Origin: an uncultured Oscillospiraceae bacterium | Lineage (GTDB): Bacteria > Bacillota > Clostridia > Oscillospirales > Oscillospiraceae | Direction: 5' to 3' | Length of the DNA stretch: 33,492 nucleotides | Assembly (NCBI GenBank): GCA_934589155.1 | Contig: CAKTNP010000021.1 | Span: 1-33,492, forward strand | Shown: positions 13,446 to 20,975 of the stretch, piece after piece | How positions within the stretch are numbered: the stretch's first letter is position 1 | Layout: each line of letters opens with the position of its first letter | The notes under the pieces: generated by a model | The model's database searches: none | Seen by the model: the letters and a program-made list of their open reading frames with translations, nothing else | What the model was told of the DNA's origin: nothing | Translations under genes and position numbers: made by a program

Positions 13446-16397
13446 ATGAGAAAGAAAGTCATATCCCTGGTGCTGGCCCTGGTGCTGGTCCTGGGGGCGC
13501 TGCCGCTGACGGGGCTCACGGCCCGGGCGGCGTCGGATTCCGGCACACTGGGCTACAATGTGCTGTGGCATTTTAACAAGGACACCGGGGAATTCCGGGT
13601 GACCGGCGAGGGCGAAATGAACAAGGACTCCGTGCTGATTCCGGAGAGCCTGCGGTCCCAGGTGAAGTCCGCGGTGATCGAGGAGGGCGTGACGTCCATC
13701 GTCAGCAGCGTGTTCCGGGAGTTCACGGAAATGGAGAGCATTCAGATCCCGGAGAGTGTGAAGAAGATCGAGGGCTGGGCGTTCCAGAAATGCAGCTCCT
13801 TGAAGTCCGTGGTGATCCCCAAGGGGGTAACGGTGCTGGACGGCTGCACCTTCACGGGCTGCTCCGCCCTGGAGCAGGTGATCCTTTCTGAGGGACTGCT
13901 GGCCATAAACAGCGGGGCCTTTCGGGACTGCACCTCTCTGCGGGAGGTGACCCTGCCGGACAGCCTGGAGGGCATTGATGATCGCGCATTTCAGAACTGC
14001 ACCGGTCTGACCCGGGTGGCGCTGGGGAAGAACGTGCGGTACATTGACAATACGGCGTTCCAGGACTGCACCGCCCTGGAGGCCTTTACGGTGGCCGCCG
14101 AAAACGAGACCTTCGATGCCGACGGCAGGGGCGCCCTGTATTCCCAGGGCGGAAAGAAGCTGTTCCTGCTGCCCGCCGCGCTGACCGGGACCTATGAGGT
14201 CCGGGAGGGCACGACGGCCATTGGGGAGCCGGCCTTTTCCCTCTGCGGCGGCTTGACGGATGTGACGCTGCCGGAGAGCCTGGAGCATATCGACTACCAC
14301 GTTTTTAAGGACACGCCCATCTATAACGACGAGAGCCGGTGGGAAGACGGGGTGCTCTATCTGAGCGGCTGGGTCATTGGCGTCAGGGACAACGGCAGCG
14401 GCGTGTATCACGTCAAGCCGGGAACGGTGGCCATTGCCAGCGGCGGCTTTGCGGGCGGATTATCTGCCGATGAGAGCACGGTCCGGAAGGTGACTCTGCC
14501 GGAGGGCCTCCGGCTGCTGGACAACGGCGCCTTTACCTATCAGATCCAGCTTACGAGCGTTTCTCTGCCCGGCACCCTGCGGTCCATCGGGAACAACGCC
14601 TTTGAGGGGTGCTTTGGGCTGAAGAGCATTGAGCTGCCCGAGGGCCTGGTGTCCATTGGGGATGACGCATTTGCCAACTGCTCCCTGATCCGGCTGCGGA
14701 TCCCTGCCAGCGTGACCCACATCGGGGAGAGAGCCTTCTACACTGCCTTTGCCATGCCCGAAAGCGGGGACGCCGGGAGCCGGATGGGCTTCACGGTGGC
14801 GGAAGGGAACACGGCCTTCAGCGCCGATGACCGGGGGGTGCTGTTCAACAAGGACAAGACAGAGCTGATCCAGGGGCCCGTCAACATGTCGAGAGACTCC
14901 AAAAATCCGGACAAGGTCAATAGCAGCTACACGATCCCCGACACGGTGCGGAGGATCGGCGACTATGCCTTCTATTACTGCGAGGAGCTGACCAGCTTCA
15001 CCATCCCCAGCTCCGTGGAGAGCATTGGGGAAATGGCCTTTGACTGGACCGGGGCACTGCACCGGGTGAATAGCGCCTACTACCAGGCGGCGCTGTATAT
15101 CTCGGACTGCCTGATCCAGGTTTGCGACAATTCCACCTTCTCCGGAGATTACACGGTGAAGGCGGGAACCCGGCTGATTGCCGACGGAGCCTTTGACCGC
15201 TGCGGCATGCTGGACAGCGTCACGCTGCCCAGCAGCCTGAGATTCCTGGGGGAAAATGCCTTTGCCAACTGTGTGAGCCTGTCCCGGGTGGAGATTCCGG
15301 ACCGGGTGTCCCGGATCGAGGAGGGCGCCTTTGAGTCTTGCTGGAACCTGGAGCGGGTGACGCTGCCTACGGAGCTGCGGTATATCGGGAAGACAGCCTT
15401 CTGCGACACGGATCTGGTCAGTGTGGTGATCCCTGCCGGTGTGAAGGAAATCGATGACGAGGCTTTCCTGGGCTGCGGAAAGCTGGAGACCGTGGATTTC
15501 CTGGGAGACGCGCCGGAGCTGGGAGAGCATGTATTCCAGAAACAGCTGTCCAGTGACATGGGCGGAATGCCGGTGTACGAGAATCTGCCCCTGGTGACCC
15601 TGTACTATCGTGCGGGCAGATCCGGTTGGAGCACGCCGAAGTGGAATGGGTATGACACGGAGCCCCGGGACGGGCATGTCCACGCCTACACCTACACCCG
15701 GGTGGCGCCCACCTGCACGGAGCAGGGGTATCGGATTTACGTCTGCGAATGCGGCGACCGGTACATTGCCGATTATGAGCTGGCACTGGGGCACAACTAT
15801 CGCAACGGGGTCTGCACCCGGTGCGGCAGGACGGAGTCCGGCGGAACGGCGCCGGGACCCAGGCCCATCCACAACCCCTTTGCGGACATTGAGCCCTCGG
15901 ACTACTACTATGACGCGGTGCTGTGGGCGGCAGACCGGGGGATCACCTCCGGCGTGAACGCCAACCACTTTGCCCCCAACGGCACCTGCACTCGGGCCCA
16001 GGTGGTGTCTTTCCTGTGGCGGGCCGCCGGAAAGCCGGAGCCCAGCTCCGCCAAGAATCCCTTTACGGACGTGTCCTCCGAGGATTATTACTACAAGGCG
16101 GTGCTGTGGGCGGCGGAAAAGGGCATCGTTTACGGCACCAGCGCCACGAAGTTCAGCCCCAACGCCTCCTGCACCAGAGCCCAGGTGGTGTGCTTCTTGT
16201 ACCGGTACCAGGGAAATCCCGGCCACGGGACGGGGAACCCCTTCCGGGACGTGAAGAGCGGCAGCTATTACTATGACGCGGTCCTCTGGGCAGCGGAAAA
16301 CGGCGTGGTCTACGGTACCGACACCACCCACTTCAGCCCGGACAAGACCTGCACCCGGGGACAGGTGGTGTGCTTCCTGTACCGGCTGCTGGGATAA
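13446..16397 (+). CDS. secreted leucine-rich-repeat (BspA-like) protein with three C-terminal SLH domains
   Basis: A 983-residue surface protein. Residues 1-29 are a Sec signal peptide with cleavage near ARA-A. A small beta domain (about 34-65) precedes a long BspA-type LRR_5 array (about 70-720) with the repeated theme LPESLxxIxxxAFxxCxxLxxVxIP. A Cys-containing segment (about 745-800) carries TCTEQGYRIYVCECG and HNYRNGVCTRCG. Three SLH domains (810-870, 871-930, 931-983) end in C-T-R-A/G-Q in place of the usual TRAE. SLH domains anchor proteins to secondary cell-wall polymers; BspA-type LRRs often bind host or matrix proteins, but no ligand can be named. The gene is monocistronic with its own promoter and terminator. 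The SLH region is nearly identical in DNA to that of the paralogue at 17889. Confidence 0.93.
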   Translation: MRKKVISLVLALVLVLGALPLTGLTARAASDSGTLGYNVLWHFNKDTGEFRVTGEGEMNKDSVLIPESLRSQVKSAVIEEGVTSIVSSVFREFTEMESIQIPESVKKIEGWAFQKCSSLKSVVIPKGVTVLDGCTFTGCSALEQVILSEGLLAINSGAFRDCTSLREVTLPDSLEGIDDRAFQNCTGLTRVALGKNVRYIDNTAFQDCTALEAFTVAAENETFDADGRGALYSQGGKKLFLLPAALTGTYEVREGTTAIGEPAFSLCGGLTDVTLPESLEHIDYHVFKDTPIYNDESRWEDGVLYLSGWVIGVRDNGSGVYHVKPGTVAIASGGFAGGLSADESTVRKVTLPEGLRLLDNGAFTYQIQLTSVSLPGTLRSIGNNAFEGCFGLKSIELPEGLVSIGDDAFANCSLIRLRIPASVTHIGERAFYTAFAMPESGDAGSRMGFTVAEGNTAFSADDRGVLFNKDKTELIQGPVNMSRDSKNPDKVNSSYTIPDTVRRIGDYAFYYCEELTSFTIPSSVESIGEMAFDWTGALHRVNSAYYQAALYISDCLIQVCDNSTFSGDYTVKAGTRLIADGAFDRCGMLDSVTLPSSLRFLGENAFANCVSLSRVEIPDRVSRIEEGAFESCWNLERVTLPTELRYIGKTAFCDTDLVSVVIPAGVKEIDDEAFLGCGKLETVDFLGDAPELGEHVFQKQLSSDMGGMPVYENLPLVTLYYRAGRSGWSTPKWNGYDTEPRDGHVHAYTYTRVAPTCTEQGYRIYVCECGDRYIADYELALGHNYRNGVCTRCGRTESGGTAPGPRPIHNPFADIEPSDYYYDAVLWAADRGITSGVNANHFAPNGTCTRAQVVSFLWRAAGKPEPSSAKNPFTDVSSEDYYYKAVLWAAEKGIVYGTSATKFSPNASCTRAQVVCFLYRYQGNPGHGTGNPFRDVKSGSYYYDAVLWAAENGVVYGTDTTHFSPDKTCTRGQVVCFLYRLLG
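15942..16231 (+). repeat. 290-bp near-identical direct repeat, copy 1 (SLH1-SLH2 coding)
   Basis: This segment aligns without gaps, offset 3132 bp, to 19074-19363 in the second LRR-SLH gene. Long stretches are identical, for instance the region coding GKPEPSSAKNPFTDVSS and the one coding EKGIVYGTSATKFSPNAS. Only scattered, mostly synonymous differences are seen, whereas the LRR parts of the two genes differ strongly. Confidence 0.9.
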
Positions 16398-16406
16398 GAA
16401 AAAAGG

Positions 16407-16439
16407 AAAGGCTGGGATCGAAAGATCCCAGCCTTTTTT
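16407..16439 (+). terminator. terminator of the first LRR-SLH gene
   Basis: Stem AAAGGCTGGGATC / GATCCCAGCCTTT with a GAAA tetraloop and a T run. Confidence 0.93.
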
Positions 16440-16468
16440 GCGGAATGGGTCCGGTATGGCGGAGCCAT

Positions 16469-16507
16469 AAAAAATGCCCGGGCATGTCGTGGACATGTCC
16501 GGGCATT
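16469..16507 (-). terminator. terminator of the minus-strand small membrane protein gene
   Basis: On the minus strand AATGCCCGGACATGTC pairs with GACATGCCCGGGCATT (one wobble) around a short loop, followed by TTTTTTA. It stands 9 bp after the stop codon of the gene at 16517. Confidence 0.9.
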
Positions 16508-16516
16508 ACGGCAATG

Positions 16517-16816
16517 TTACACGTCGGCCAGGTCGGCGGCGTGGCTCTTGGGGCCCTGCTGACGGGAGAGCTCCATCCGGAGCTGCTGATTTTCGGCCTG
16601 AAGGGCGTCCAGCTTCTGATGAATGGGGGCAAGCTGCTTTTTCAGTTCCTTGGACACGGCCTTTTTATACATCCGGCGGCGGTGGATGGCGTGGAGCGTA
16701 CCGCAGAGAACCACAACTCCGGCTGCGGCCAGGGCGGCAACCTCTCGCTCATCCAGGTCCGGCAGCTCAGGCAGACGGTCCTTCCACCGGGCGGCGTCTT
16801 TCAAACAAAACTTCAT
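16517..16816 (-). CDS. small membrane protein with C-terminal coiled coil, function unknown
   Basis: No family recognised. The 99-residue product has a charged N terminus (MKFCLKDAARWKDRLPELPD), one hydrophobic segment (about 25-44, VAALAAAGVVVLCGTLHAI), a basic stop-transfer stretch HRRRMYKK, and a heptad-like helix (KELKKQLAPIHQKLDALQAENQQLRMEL) predicted to form a coiled coil. The start is set at the ATG at 16816, because GGAGGGAG lies just upstream; the longer frame to 16882 runs into the promoter. Promoter and terminator flank it, so it is monocistronic. A membrane-tethered, self-associating protein is the most that can be said. Confidence 0.75.
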   Translation of the reverse strand: MKFCLKDAARWKDRLPELPDLDEREVAALAAAGVVVLCGTLHAIHRRRMYKKAVSKELKKQLAPIHQKLDALQAENQQLRMELSRQQGPKSHAADLADV

Positions 16817-16861
16817 TTTGACTCCCTCCTGATTTGATGTATTCTTCCAAGTTCTAAGAGT

Positions 16862-16889
16862 ATTATACCGTAAAAGCGGCATTTGACAA
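16862..16889 (-). promoter_or_regulatory. promoter of the small membrane protein gene
   Basis: On the minus strand -35 TTGTCA (16889-16884), 16-bp spacer, perfect -10 TATAAT (16867-16862), 46 bp before the chosen start codon. Confidence 0.75.
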
Positions 16890-16923
16890 GGGGCAAACGG
16901 GGGAATTTGCCGAAAAATGGATG

Positions 16924-17673
16924 CTATACACCATGGACCTGGGCGGCGCAGGCCCGGATCTCCTCTTCGTTGGTACGAAACAGCTCGTATTCCGACAGGG
17001 AGGGAAGACCCATGGAAACGGTGTCCTTCCGGTAGACCATGGCGCTGGACAGGTTCCCTCGGCGGCCGCTGGTGTGGTAGGCCGGAAGACCCGTTTCCCG
17101 GCGAAGGGCGGCTATGTTTCCACTGTTGACCCCGGCACCCACCAGAAGGGCGATGCGGCTGCCTGCCGCATGGGCGAGATCCAGGAGCAGGGCCCGGCCT
17201 GTCCAGGCGTCCCGGGCCTGGCCGGAGGTCAGGATGGTGGTGCAGCCCAGGGCCACGGCGGTCTCCAGAGCGGCAAAGGGGTCCCGGGTCATATCGAAGG
17301 CCCGGTGCAGGGTCACATCGATCCCCTGGGCGGCGGAGCAGAGAGCCTCCATCCGGCGAGGGTCCAGGTCCCCCTCCGGGGTCAGAGCGCCGATGACAAC
17401 GCCGTTGGCACCAAGGGATCGGAAGCGGCGGACCTCCTCACACATTTCTTCCTGCTCATGGTCATCATAGAGAAAATCGCCGAACCGGGGACGGATCAGC
17501 ACGTTGACCGGGAGGTCAAAGTCCCGGCGGATCTGAGAAAACAGAGCCTCCGACGGGGTGGTGCCGCCGATGACCAGGTTGGCGCAGAGCTCCAGCCGGT
17601 CGGCGCCGCCCCGGACGGCGGCCCGGGCGGAGGCGTAGGAATCGACGCAGGCCTCTAAAAGGGGTATTTGCAT
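16924..17673 (-). CDS. cutC: CutC family protein
   Basis: A 249-residue TIM-barrel protein. Family hallmarks are LLEACVDSYASARAAVRGGADRLELC at the start, the GGTTPS turn, and V-L-I-R-P-R-x-G-D-F-x-Y-D (about 58-70). Further markers are HRAFD (about 123-127), ILTSGQ (about 146-151) and the glycine-rich LVGAGVNSGNI (about 177-187). CutC was first described as a copper homeostasis factor in E. coli, but its biochemical role remains uncertain. Length is typical. AGGAGG precedes the ATG. It has its own promoter and lies between the two LRR-SLH genes on the opposite strand, without an obvious functional link to them. Confidence 0.92.
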   Translation of the reverse strand: MQIPLLEACVDSYASARAAVRGGADRLELCANLVIGGTTPSEALFSQIRRDFDLPVNVLIRPRFGDFLYDDHEQEEMCEEVRRFRSLGANGVVIGALTPEGDLDPRRMEALCSAAQGIDVTLHRAFDMTRDPFAALETAVALGCTTILTSGQARDAWTGRALLLDLAHAAGSRIALLVGAGVNSGNIAALRRETGLPAYHTSGRRGNLSSAMVYRKDTVSMGLPSLSEYELFRTNEEEIRACAAQVHGV

Positions 17674-17708
17674 AGGGAAACCTCCTTGGGAGAAAATCGG
17701 TTTCCTCC

Positions 17709-17737
17709 ATTGTAGGGGAGAAAAGGGGCCTTGTCAA
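17709..17737 (-). promoter_or_regulatory. cutC promoter
   Basis: On the minus strand a perfect -35 TTGACA (17737-17732), 17-bp spacer, -10 TACAAT (17714-17709). Confidence 0.8.
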
Positions 17738-17769
17738 CGGGGCGGGGCAGGGAAAAAGACGAACAAAAA

Positions 17770-17785
17770 TTGTGGCGATTTTTTG
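17770..17785 (+). promoter_or_regulatory. upstream element shared with the first LRR-SLH gene
   Basis: TTGTGGCGATTTTTTG is placed 34 bp before the -35 box, in the same relative position as TTGGGCTAATTTTTTG at 13326-13341. Confidence 0.4.
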
Positions 17786-17819
17786 GTAAAAATAAACACG
17801 CAAAAGAAGAAACGAGATA

Positions 17820-17848
17820 TTGATTTAATCCAGCAAAGCATGTATACT
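17820..17848 (+). promoter_or_regulatory. promoter of the second LRR-SLH gene
   Basis: -35 TTGATT (17820-17825), 17-bp spacer, -10 TATACT (17843-17848). Confidence 0.7.
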
Positions 17849-17888
17849 GGGAATATCCGGTAAAAGAAGGAAAACGGGAGGAAGGAAT

Positions 17889-19529
17889 ATGAAGAAGAGA
17901 GTATTGGCGCTGCTGTTGGCGTTGGTCCTGGTGCTGGCGGCCCTGCCCTATGGGGCGGTGACGGTCCAGGCGGCGGAGACGTCGGGCACTTGCGGAGAAA
18001 ATCTCACCTGGTCCCTGGATGAGACCTCGGGGACCCTGACCATTTCCGGCACGGGAGAAATGAGTTCTAGCGTGCCCTGGGGCCCCATCAAGAGCTCGAT
18101 CCGGGCGGTGAAGGTGGAAAACGGCGTTACCAGCATCCGCAGCGGAGCGTTTTTGGGCTGCGCCAACCTGACGACCGTGTCTCTGCCGGAGACCCTGGTC
18201 CGGATCGATGACGATGCCTTTATGGACTGCACGGCGCTGACGGAGGTGGAGATCCCCAAGTCCGTAGAGACCCTGGGCAATCAGGTCTTCAGCAACTGCA
18301 CCAGCCTGAAGAAGGTTCGGATCCTGGGAGCCAAGACCATGGGCTTCGGCGTGTTCTGCGAGTGCACCGGCCTGGAGCAGGTGACATTCGGTAAGGGCAT
18401 CACCCAGACGGGCTATTTCCAGTTCGGGGGCTGCGTCAATCTGACGACGGTGGAGCTGCCGGACGGCATGACGCAGATCGCGAATTCGACTTTTGAAAAA
18501 TGCAGAAAACTGCAGAAGATCACTCTGCCGGAGAGCCTGGAGTCTATCGGCGAGATCGCCTTCTCCGGCTGCGTCAGCCTGGGCAAGGATTTCACGATCC
18601 CCGCCGGAGTCAAGGAGCTCCAGGACAGAGCATTCCTGAATTGCAGGGGACTTTCGGATGTGTGGTTCCTGGGGGACGCGCCGAAGATGGGAAGTTACGT
18701 ATTTCACGTGGAGACAGGAAATGACAGCTGGCCCTATTATGAGGTGATCCCGGGCCTGACCCTGCATTATATCAAGGGGAAAAAGGGGTGGAATCCTTCT
18801 GACTGGGAGGAATTTACCATGGTGGCCGAGGGCAGCCACACCCACAGCTATGAGGACAGAGTGGTGGCGCCCACCTGCACGGACCAGGGGTATACGATAC
18901 ATACATGCGCCTGCGGCTACAGCTATGTGGATTCCTATGTGAATGCCCTGGGCCACAACTATCAGGACGGGGTCTGCACCCGCTGCGGAGCCAAGAGATC
19001 CGAGAATCCCTTTGACGATGTAAGCCGGAGGGACTATTACTACTACGCCGTGCTGTGGGCGGCCAAAGAGGGAATCACCTCCGGCGTGAATGCCAACCAC
19101 TTTGCTCCCAACGGAACCTGCACCAGAGCCCAGGTGGTGTCCTTCCTGTGGCGGGCCGCCGGAAAGCCGGAGCCCAGCTCCGCCAAGAATCCCTTTACGG
19201 ACGTGTCCTCCGGGGATTACTACTACAAGGCAGTGTTGTGGGCGGCGGAAAAGGGCATCGTTTACGGCACCAGCGCCACGAAGTTCAGCCCCAACGCCTC
19301 CTGCACCAGAGCACAGGTGGTATGCTTCCTGTACCGATACCAGGGGAATCCCGGCCACGGGACCAAGATCCCCTTCCAGGACGTACAGAGGGGAAGTTAT
19401 TACTGCGACGCGGTGATCTGGGCGGAGGAAAACGGCGTGGTCTACGGTACCGACGTGAACCATTTCAGCCCGGACAAGACCTGCACCCGGGGACAGGTGG
19501 TCTGCTTCCTGTACCGGCTGCTGGGATAA
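17889..19529 (+). CDS. secreted leucine-rich-repeat (BspA-like) protein with three C-terminal SLH domains
   Basis: A 546-residue paralogue of the protein encoded at 13446. It has a signal peptide (1-30, cleavage near VQA-A) and a short N-terminal beta domain with SGTCGENLTWSLDETSGTLTI, a form common at the front of clostridial LRR_5 proteins. About seven or eight LRR_5 repeats (about 65-280) are followed by the Cys segment (TCTDQGYTIHTCACG, GHNYQDGVCTRCG) and SLH domains at 373-433, 434-493 and 494-546. The LRR array is about a third as long as in the paralogue, while the wall-anchoring end is nearly the same. The two would share an anchoring site but present different binding surfaces. Monocistronic; RBS GGGAGGAAGG precedes ATG. 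Confidence 0.93.
   Translation: MKKRVLALLLALVLVLAALPYGAVTVQAAETSGTCGENLTWSLDETSGTLTISGTGEMSSSVPWGPIKSSIRAVKVENGVTSIRSGAFLGCANLTTVSLPETLVRIDDDAFMDCTALTEVEIPKSVETLGNQVFSNCTSLKKVRILGAKTMGFGVFCECTGLEQVTFGKGITQTGYFQFGGCVNLTTVELPDGMTQIANSTFEKCRKLQKITLPESLESIGEIAFSGCVSLGKDFTIPAGVKELQDRAFLNCRGLSDVWFLGDAPKMGSYVFHVETGNDSWPYYEVIPGLTLHYIKGKKGWNPSDWEEFTMVAEGSHTHSYEDRVVAPTCTDQGYTIHTCACGYSYVDSYVNALGHNYQDGVCTRCGAKRSENPFDDVSRRDYYYYAVLWAAKEGITSGVNANHFAPNGTCTRAQVVSFLWRAAGKPEPSSAKNPFTDVSSGDYYYKAVLWAAEKGIVYGTSATKFSPNASCTRAQVVCFLYRYQGNPGHGTKIPFQDVQRGSYYCDAVIWAEENGVVYGTDVNHFSPDKTCTRGQVVCFLYRLLG
19074..19363 (+). repeat. 290-bp near-identical direct repeat, copy 2 (SLH1-SLH2 coding)
   Basis: Partner of 15942-16231 at a constant offset of 3132 bp. 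Recombination between the copies would delete cutC and the small membrane gene and fuse the two surface proteins. Confidence 0.9.
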
Positions 19530-19537
19530 AAGACACC

Positions 19538-19576
19538 AAGCACCCGAAACGGTCTGCGCCGTTTCGGGTGCTTTCT
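19538..19576 (+). terminator. terminator of the second LRR-SLH gene
   Basis: Stem AGCACCCGAAACGG / CCGTTTCGGGTGCT with loop TCTGCG and tail TTCTT. Confidence 0.9.
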
Positions 19577-19717
19577 TGTGGGGGCGCACAAAAAGATGGC
19601 GGTTCTGGACAGTCTCCGGGCCGGGGCAGAGGTCAGCGGCTATTCTGCGAATTGAGAAAATGAATCAGGTCCGTTTCGGCATTCCCTAGAAAAAAGGTGG
19701 GAATTTCCGGGGCGGAC

Positions 19718-19745
19718 TTGTCTTTTTGTAATTTCGTGGTATAAT
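19718..19745 (+). promoter_or_regulatory. promoter of the CobW-type GTPase pair
   Basis: -35 TTGTCT (19718-19723), 16-bp spacer, perfect -10 TATAAT (19740-19745), 32 bp upstream of the ATG. No clear Zur-type dyad was found around it. Confidence 0.7.
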
Positions 19746-19777
19746 ACCCATAGAATTCTTTGACTGAAGGTGTAATT

Positions 19778-20965
19778 ATGACAAAAATTGACGTATATTC
19801 CGGTTTCCTGGGCGCCGGCAAGACGACCCTCATCAAAAAGATGATCGCCGAGGCTTACAGGGGCCAGAAGGTGGTCCTCATCGAGAACGAGTTCGGCGAG
19901 ATCGGCATTGACGGCGGCTTCTTGAAGGACGCCGGGATCGAGATCAAGGAAATGAACTCCGGCTGCATCTGCTGCAGCCTGGTGGGCGACTTCGGCAAGG
20001 CTCTGGAGCAGGTCATTCACGACTATCATCCCGACCGGGTGATCATCGAGCCCTCCGGCGTGGGCAAGCTCAGCGACGTGATCGGCGCCGTGAACAAGGT
20101 GGTGGGCCATGACGTGAGCCTGGGCTATACCGTGGCCGTGGCCGACGCCACCAAGGTCAAGAGCTACATGAAAAACTTTGGCGAGTTCTACAACAACCAA
20201 ATCGAGACCGCTTCCACCATTATCCTGAGCCGCACCGGCAATATGCCCCAGGAGAAGCTGGACGCCGCAGTGGTCCTGATCCGGGAGCACAACGACAAGG
20301 CCACCCTGGTGACCACCCCCTGGGATCAGCTCACCGGCGTGCAGATCCAGGAGGCCATGGAGCACATGTCCACCCTGGCCTCCGAGCTGGCCGCTCTGGA
20401 GCAGGCCCGGCTGGCTGCCGAGGACGATGACGATGATGATGACGACGACTGCTGCTGCCATCACCACCATCACGACCATGACCATGAGGACCATGATGAG
20501 GAGCATGAGCACCATCATGATCACGACCATGAGCACTGCTGCCACCATGACCATGACGAGGAAGATCACGATCATGACCATGAGGAGCATGAGCACCATC
20601 ACGATCATGAGGACCATGACCACTGCTGCCATCATGACCACGATCATGAGGAGCACGACCATGAGCATCACCATCATCACCATCACCATGCCGACGAGGT
20701 CTTTACCAGCTGGGGCGTGGAGACCACGAAGAAGTTCACCCAGGAGGAGATCCGGTCCTGCCTGGAGGCTCTGGACAGCGGCAAGTTCGGCGCTATCCTC
20801 CGGGCCAAGGGTATCGTAGCCGTCCAGGACGGCAGCTGGATCCACTTCGACTTCGTGCCGGGTGAGATCGATCTGCGGACCGGCCCCGCCGCGGTCATTG
20901 GCCGCCTGTGCGTCATCGGCGCCCAGCTGGACGAGGACGGCGTGGCCAAGCAGTTCGGCGTGTAA
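19778..20965 (+). CDS. CobW/COG0523 GTPase with a long His/Asp/Glu/Cys metal-binding tract
   Basis: A 395-residue G3E-family GTPase, most likely a zinc (or other transition metal) chaperone. Motifs: Walker A GFLGAGKTT (9-17), E-N-E-F-G (36-40), the family metal site G62-C-I-C-C66, and IIEPSG (89-94). The usual G4 NKxD is replaced by LSRTG. Residues 215-304 are almost purely D, E, H and C and contain three CC clusters at 225, 254 and 283; this tract links the GTPase to a C-terminal CobW_C-like domain (305-395). Histidine-rich tracts are common in zinc COG0523 proteins but this one is long. ATG 19778 is preferred over the in-frame TTG at 19760, since GAAGGTG lies in front of it. A second CobW-type gene follows after 10 bp. 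Confidence 0.92.
   Translation: MTKIDVYSGFLGAGKTTLIKKMIAEAYRGQKVVLIENEFGEIGIDGGFLKDAGIEIKEMNSGCICCSLVGDFGKALEQVIHDYHPDRVIIEPSGVGKLSDVIGAVNKVVGHDVSLGYTVAVADATKVKSYMKNFGEFYNNQIETASTIILSRTGNMPQEKLDAAVVLIREHNDKATLVTTPWDQLTGVQIQEAMEHMSTLASELAALEQARLAAEDDDDDDDDDCCCHHHHHDHDHEDHDEEHEHHHDHDHEHCCHHDHDEEDHDHDHEEHEHHHDHEDHDHCCHHDHDHEEHDHEHHHHHHHHADEVFTSWGVETTKKFTQEEIRSCLEALDSGKFGAILRAKGIVAVQDGSWIHFDFVPGEIDLRTGPAAVIGRLCVIGAQLDEDGVAKQFGV
20450..20690 (+). repeat. 87-nt tandem repeats encoding a metal-binding tract
   Basis: Units begin with TGCTGC(C) at 20450, 20537 and 20624, exactly 87 nt (29 residues) apart. Units 1 and 2 are full; unit 3 is partial and ends in a histidine run. Each unit encodes CC-HH followed by mixed H/D/E residues. 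The reading frame is preserved. Confidence 0.85.
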
Positions 20966-20975
20966 GGAGTAAGCC

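Noticed and set aside
14460..16496. 678-codon minus-strand frame over the first LRR-SLH gene
   Set aside because: Shadow of a repetitive GC-rich gene; no ribosome-binding site or recognisable domain. The 644-codon frame at 17655-19589 is rejected for the same reason.
20450..20690. CRISPR-like repeat array
   Set aside because: The repeats are contiguous without unique spacers, stay in frame with the GTPase gene and encode a His/Asp/Cys tract.
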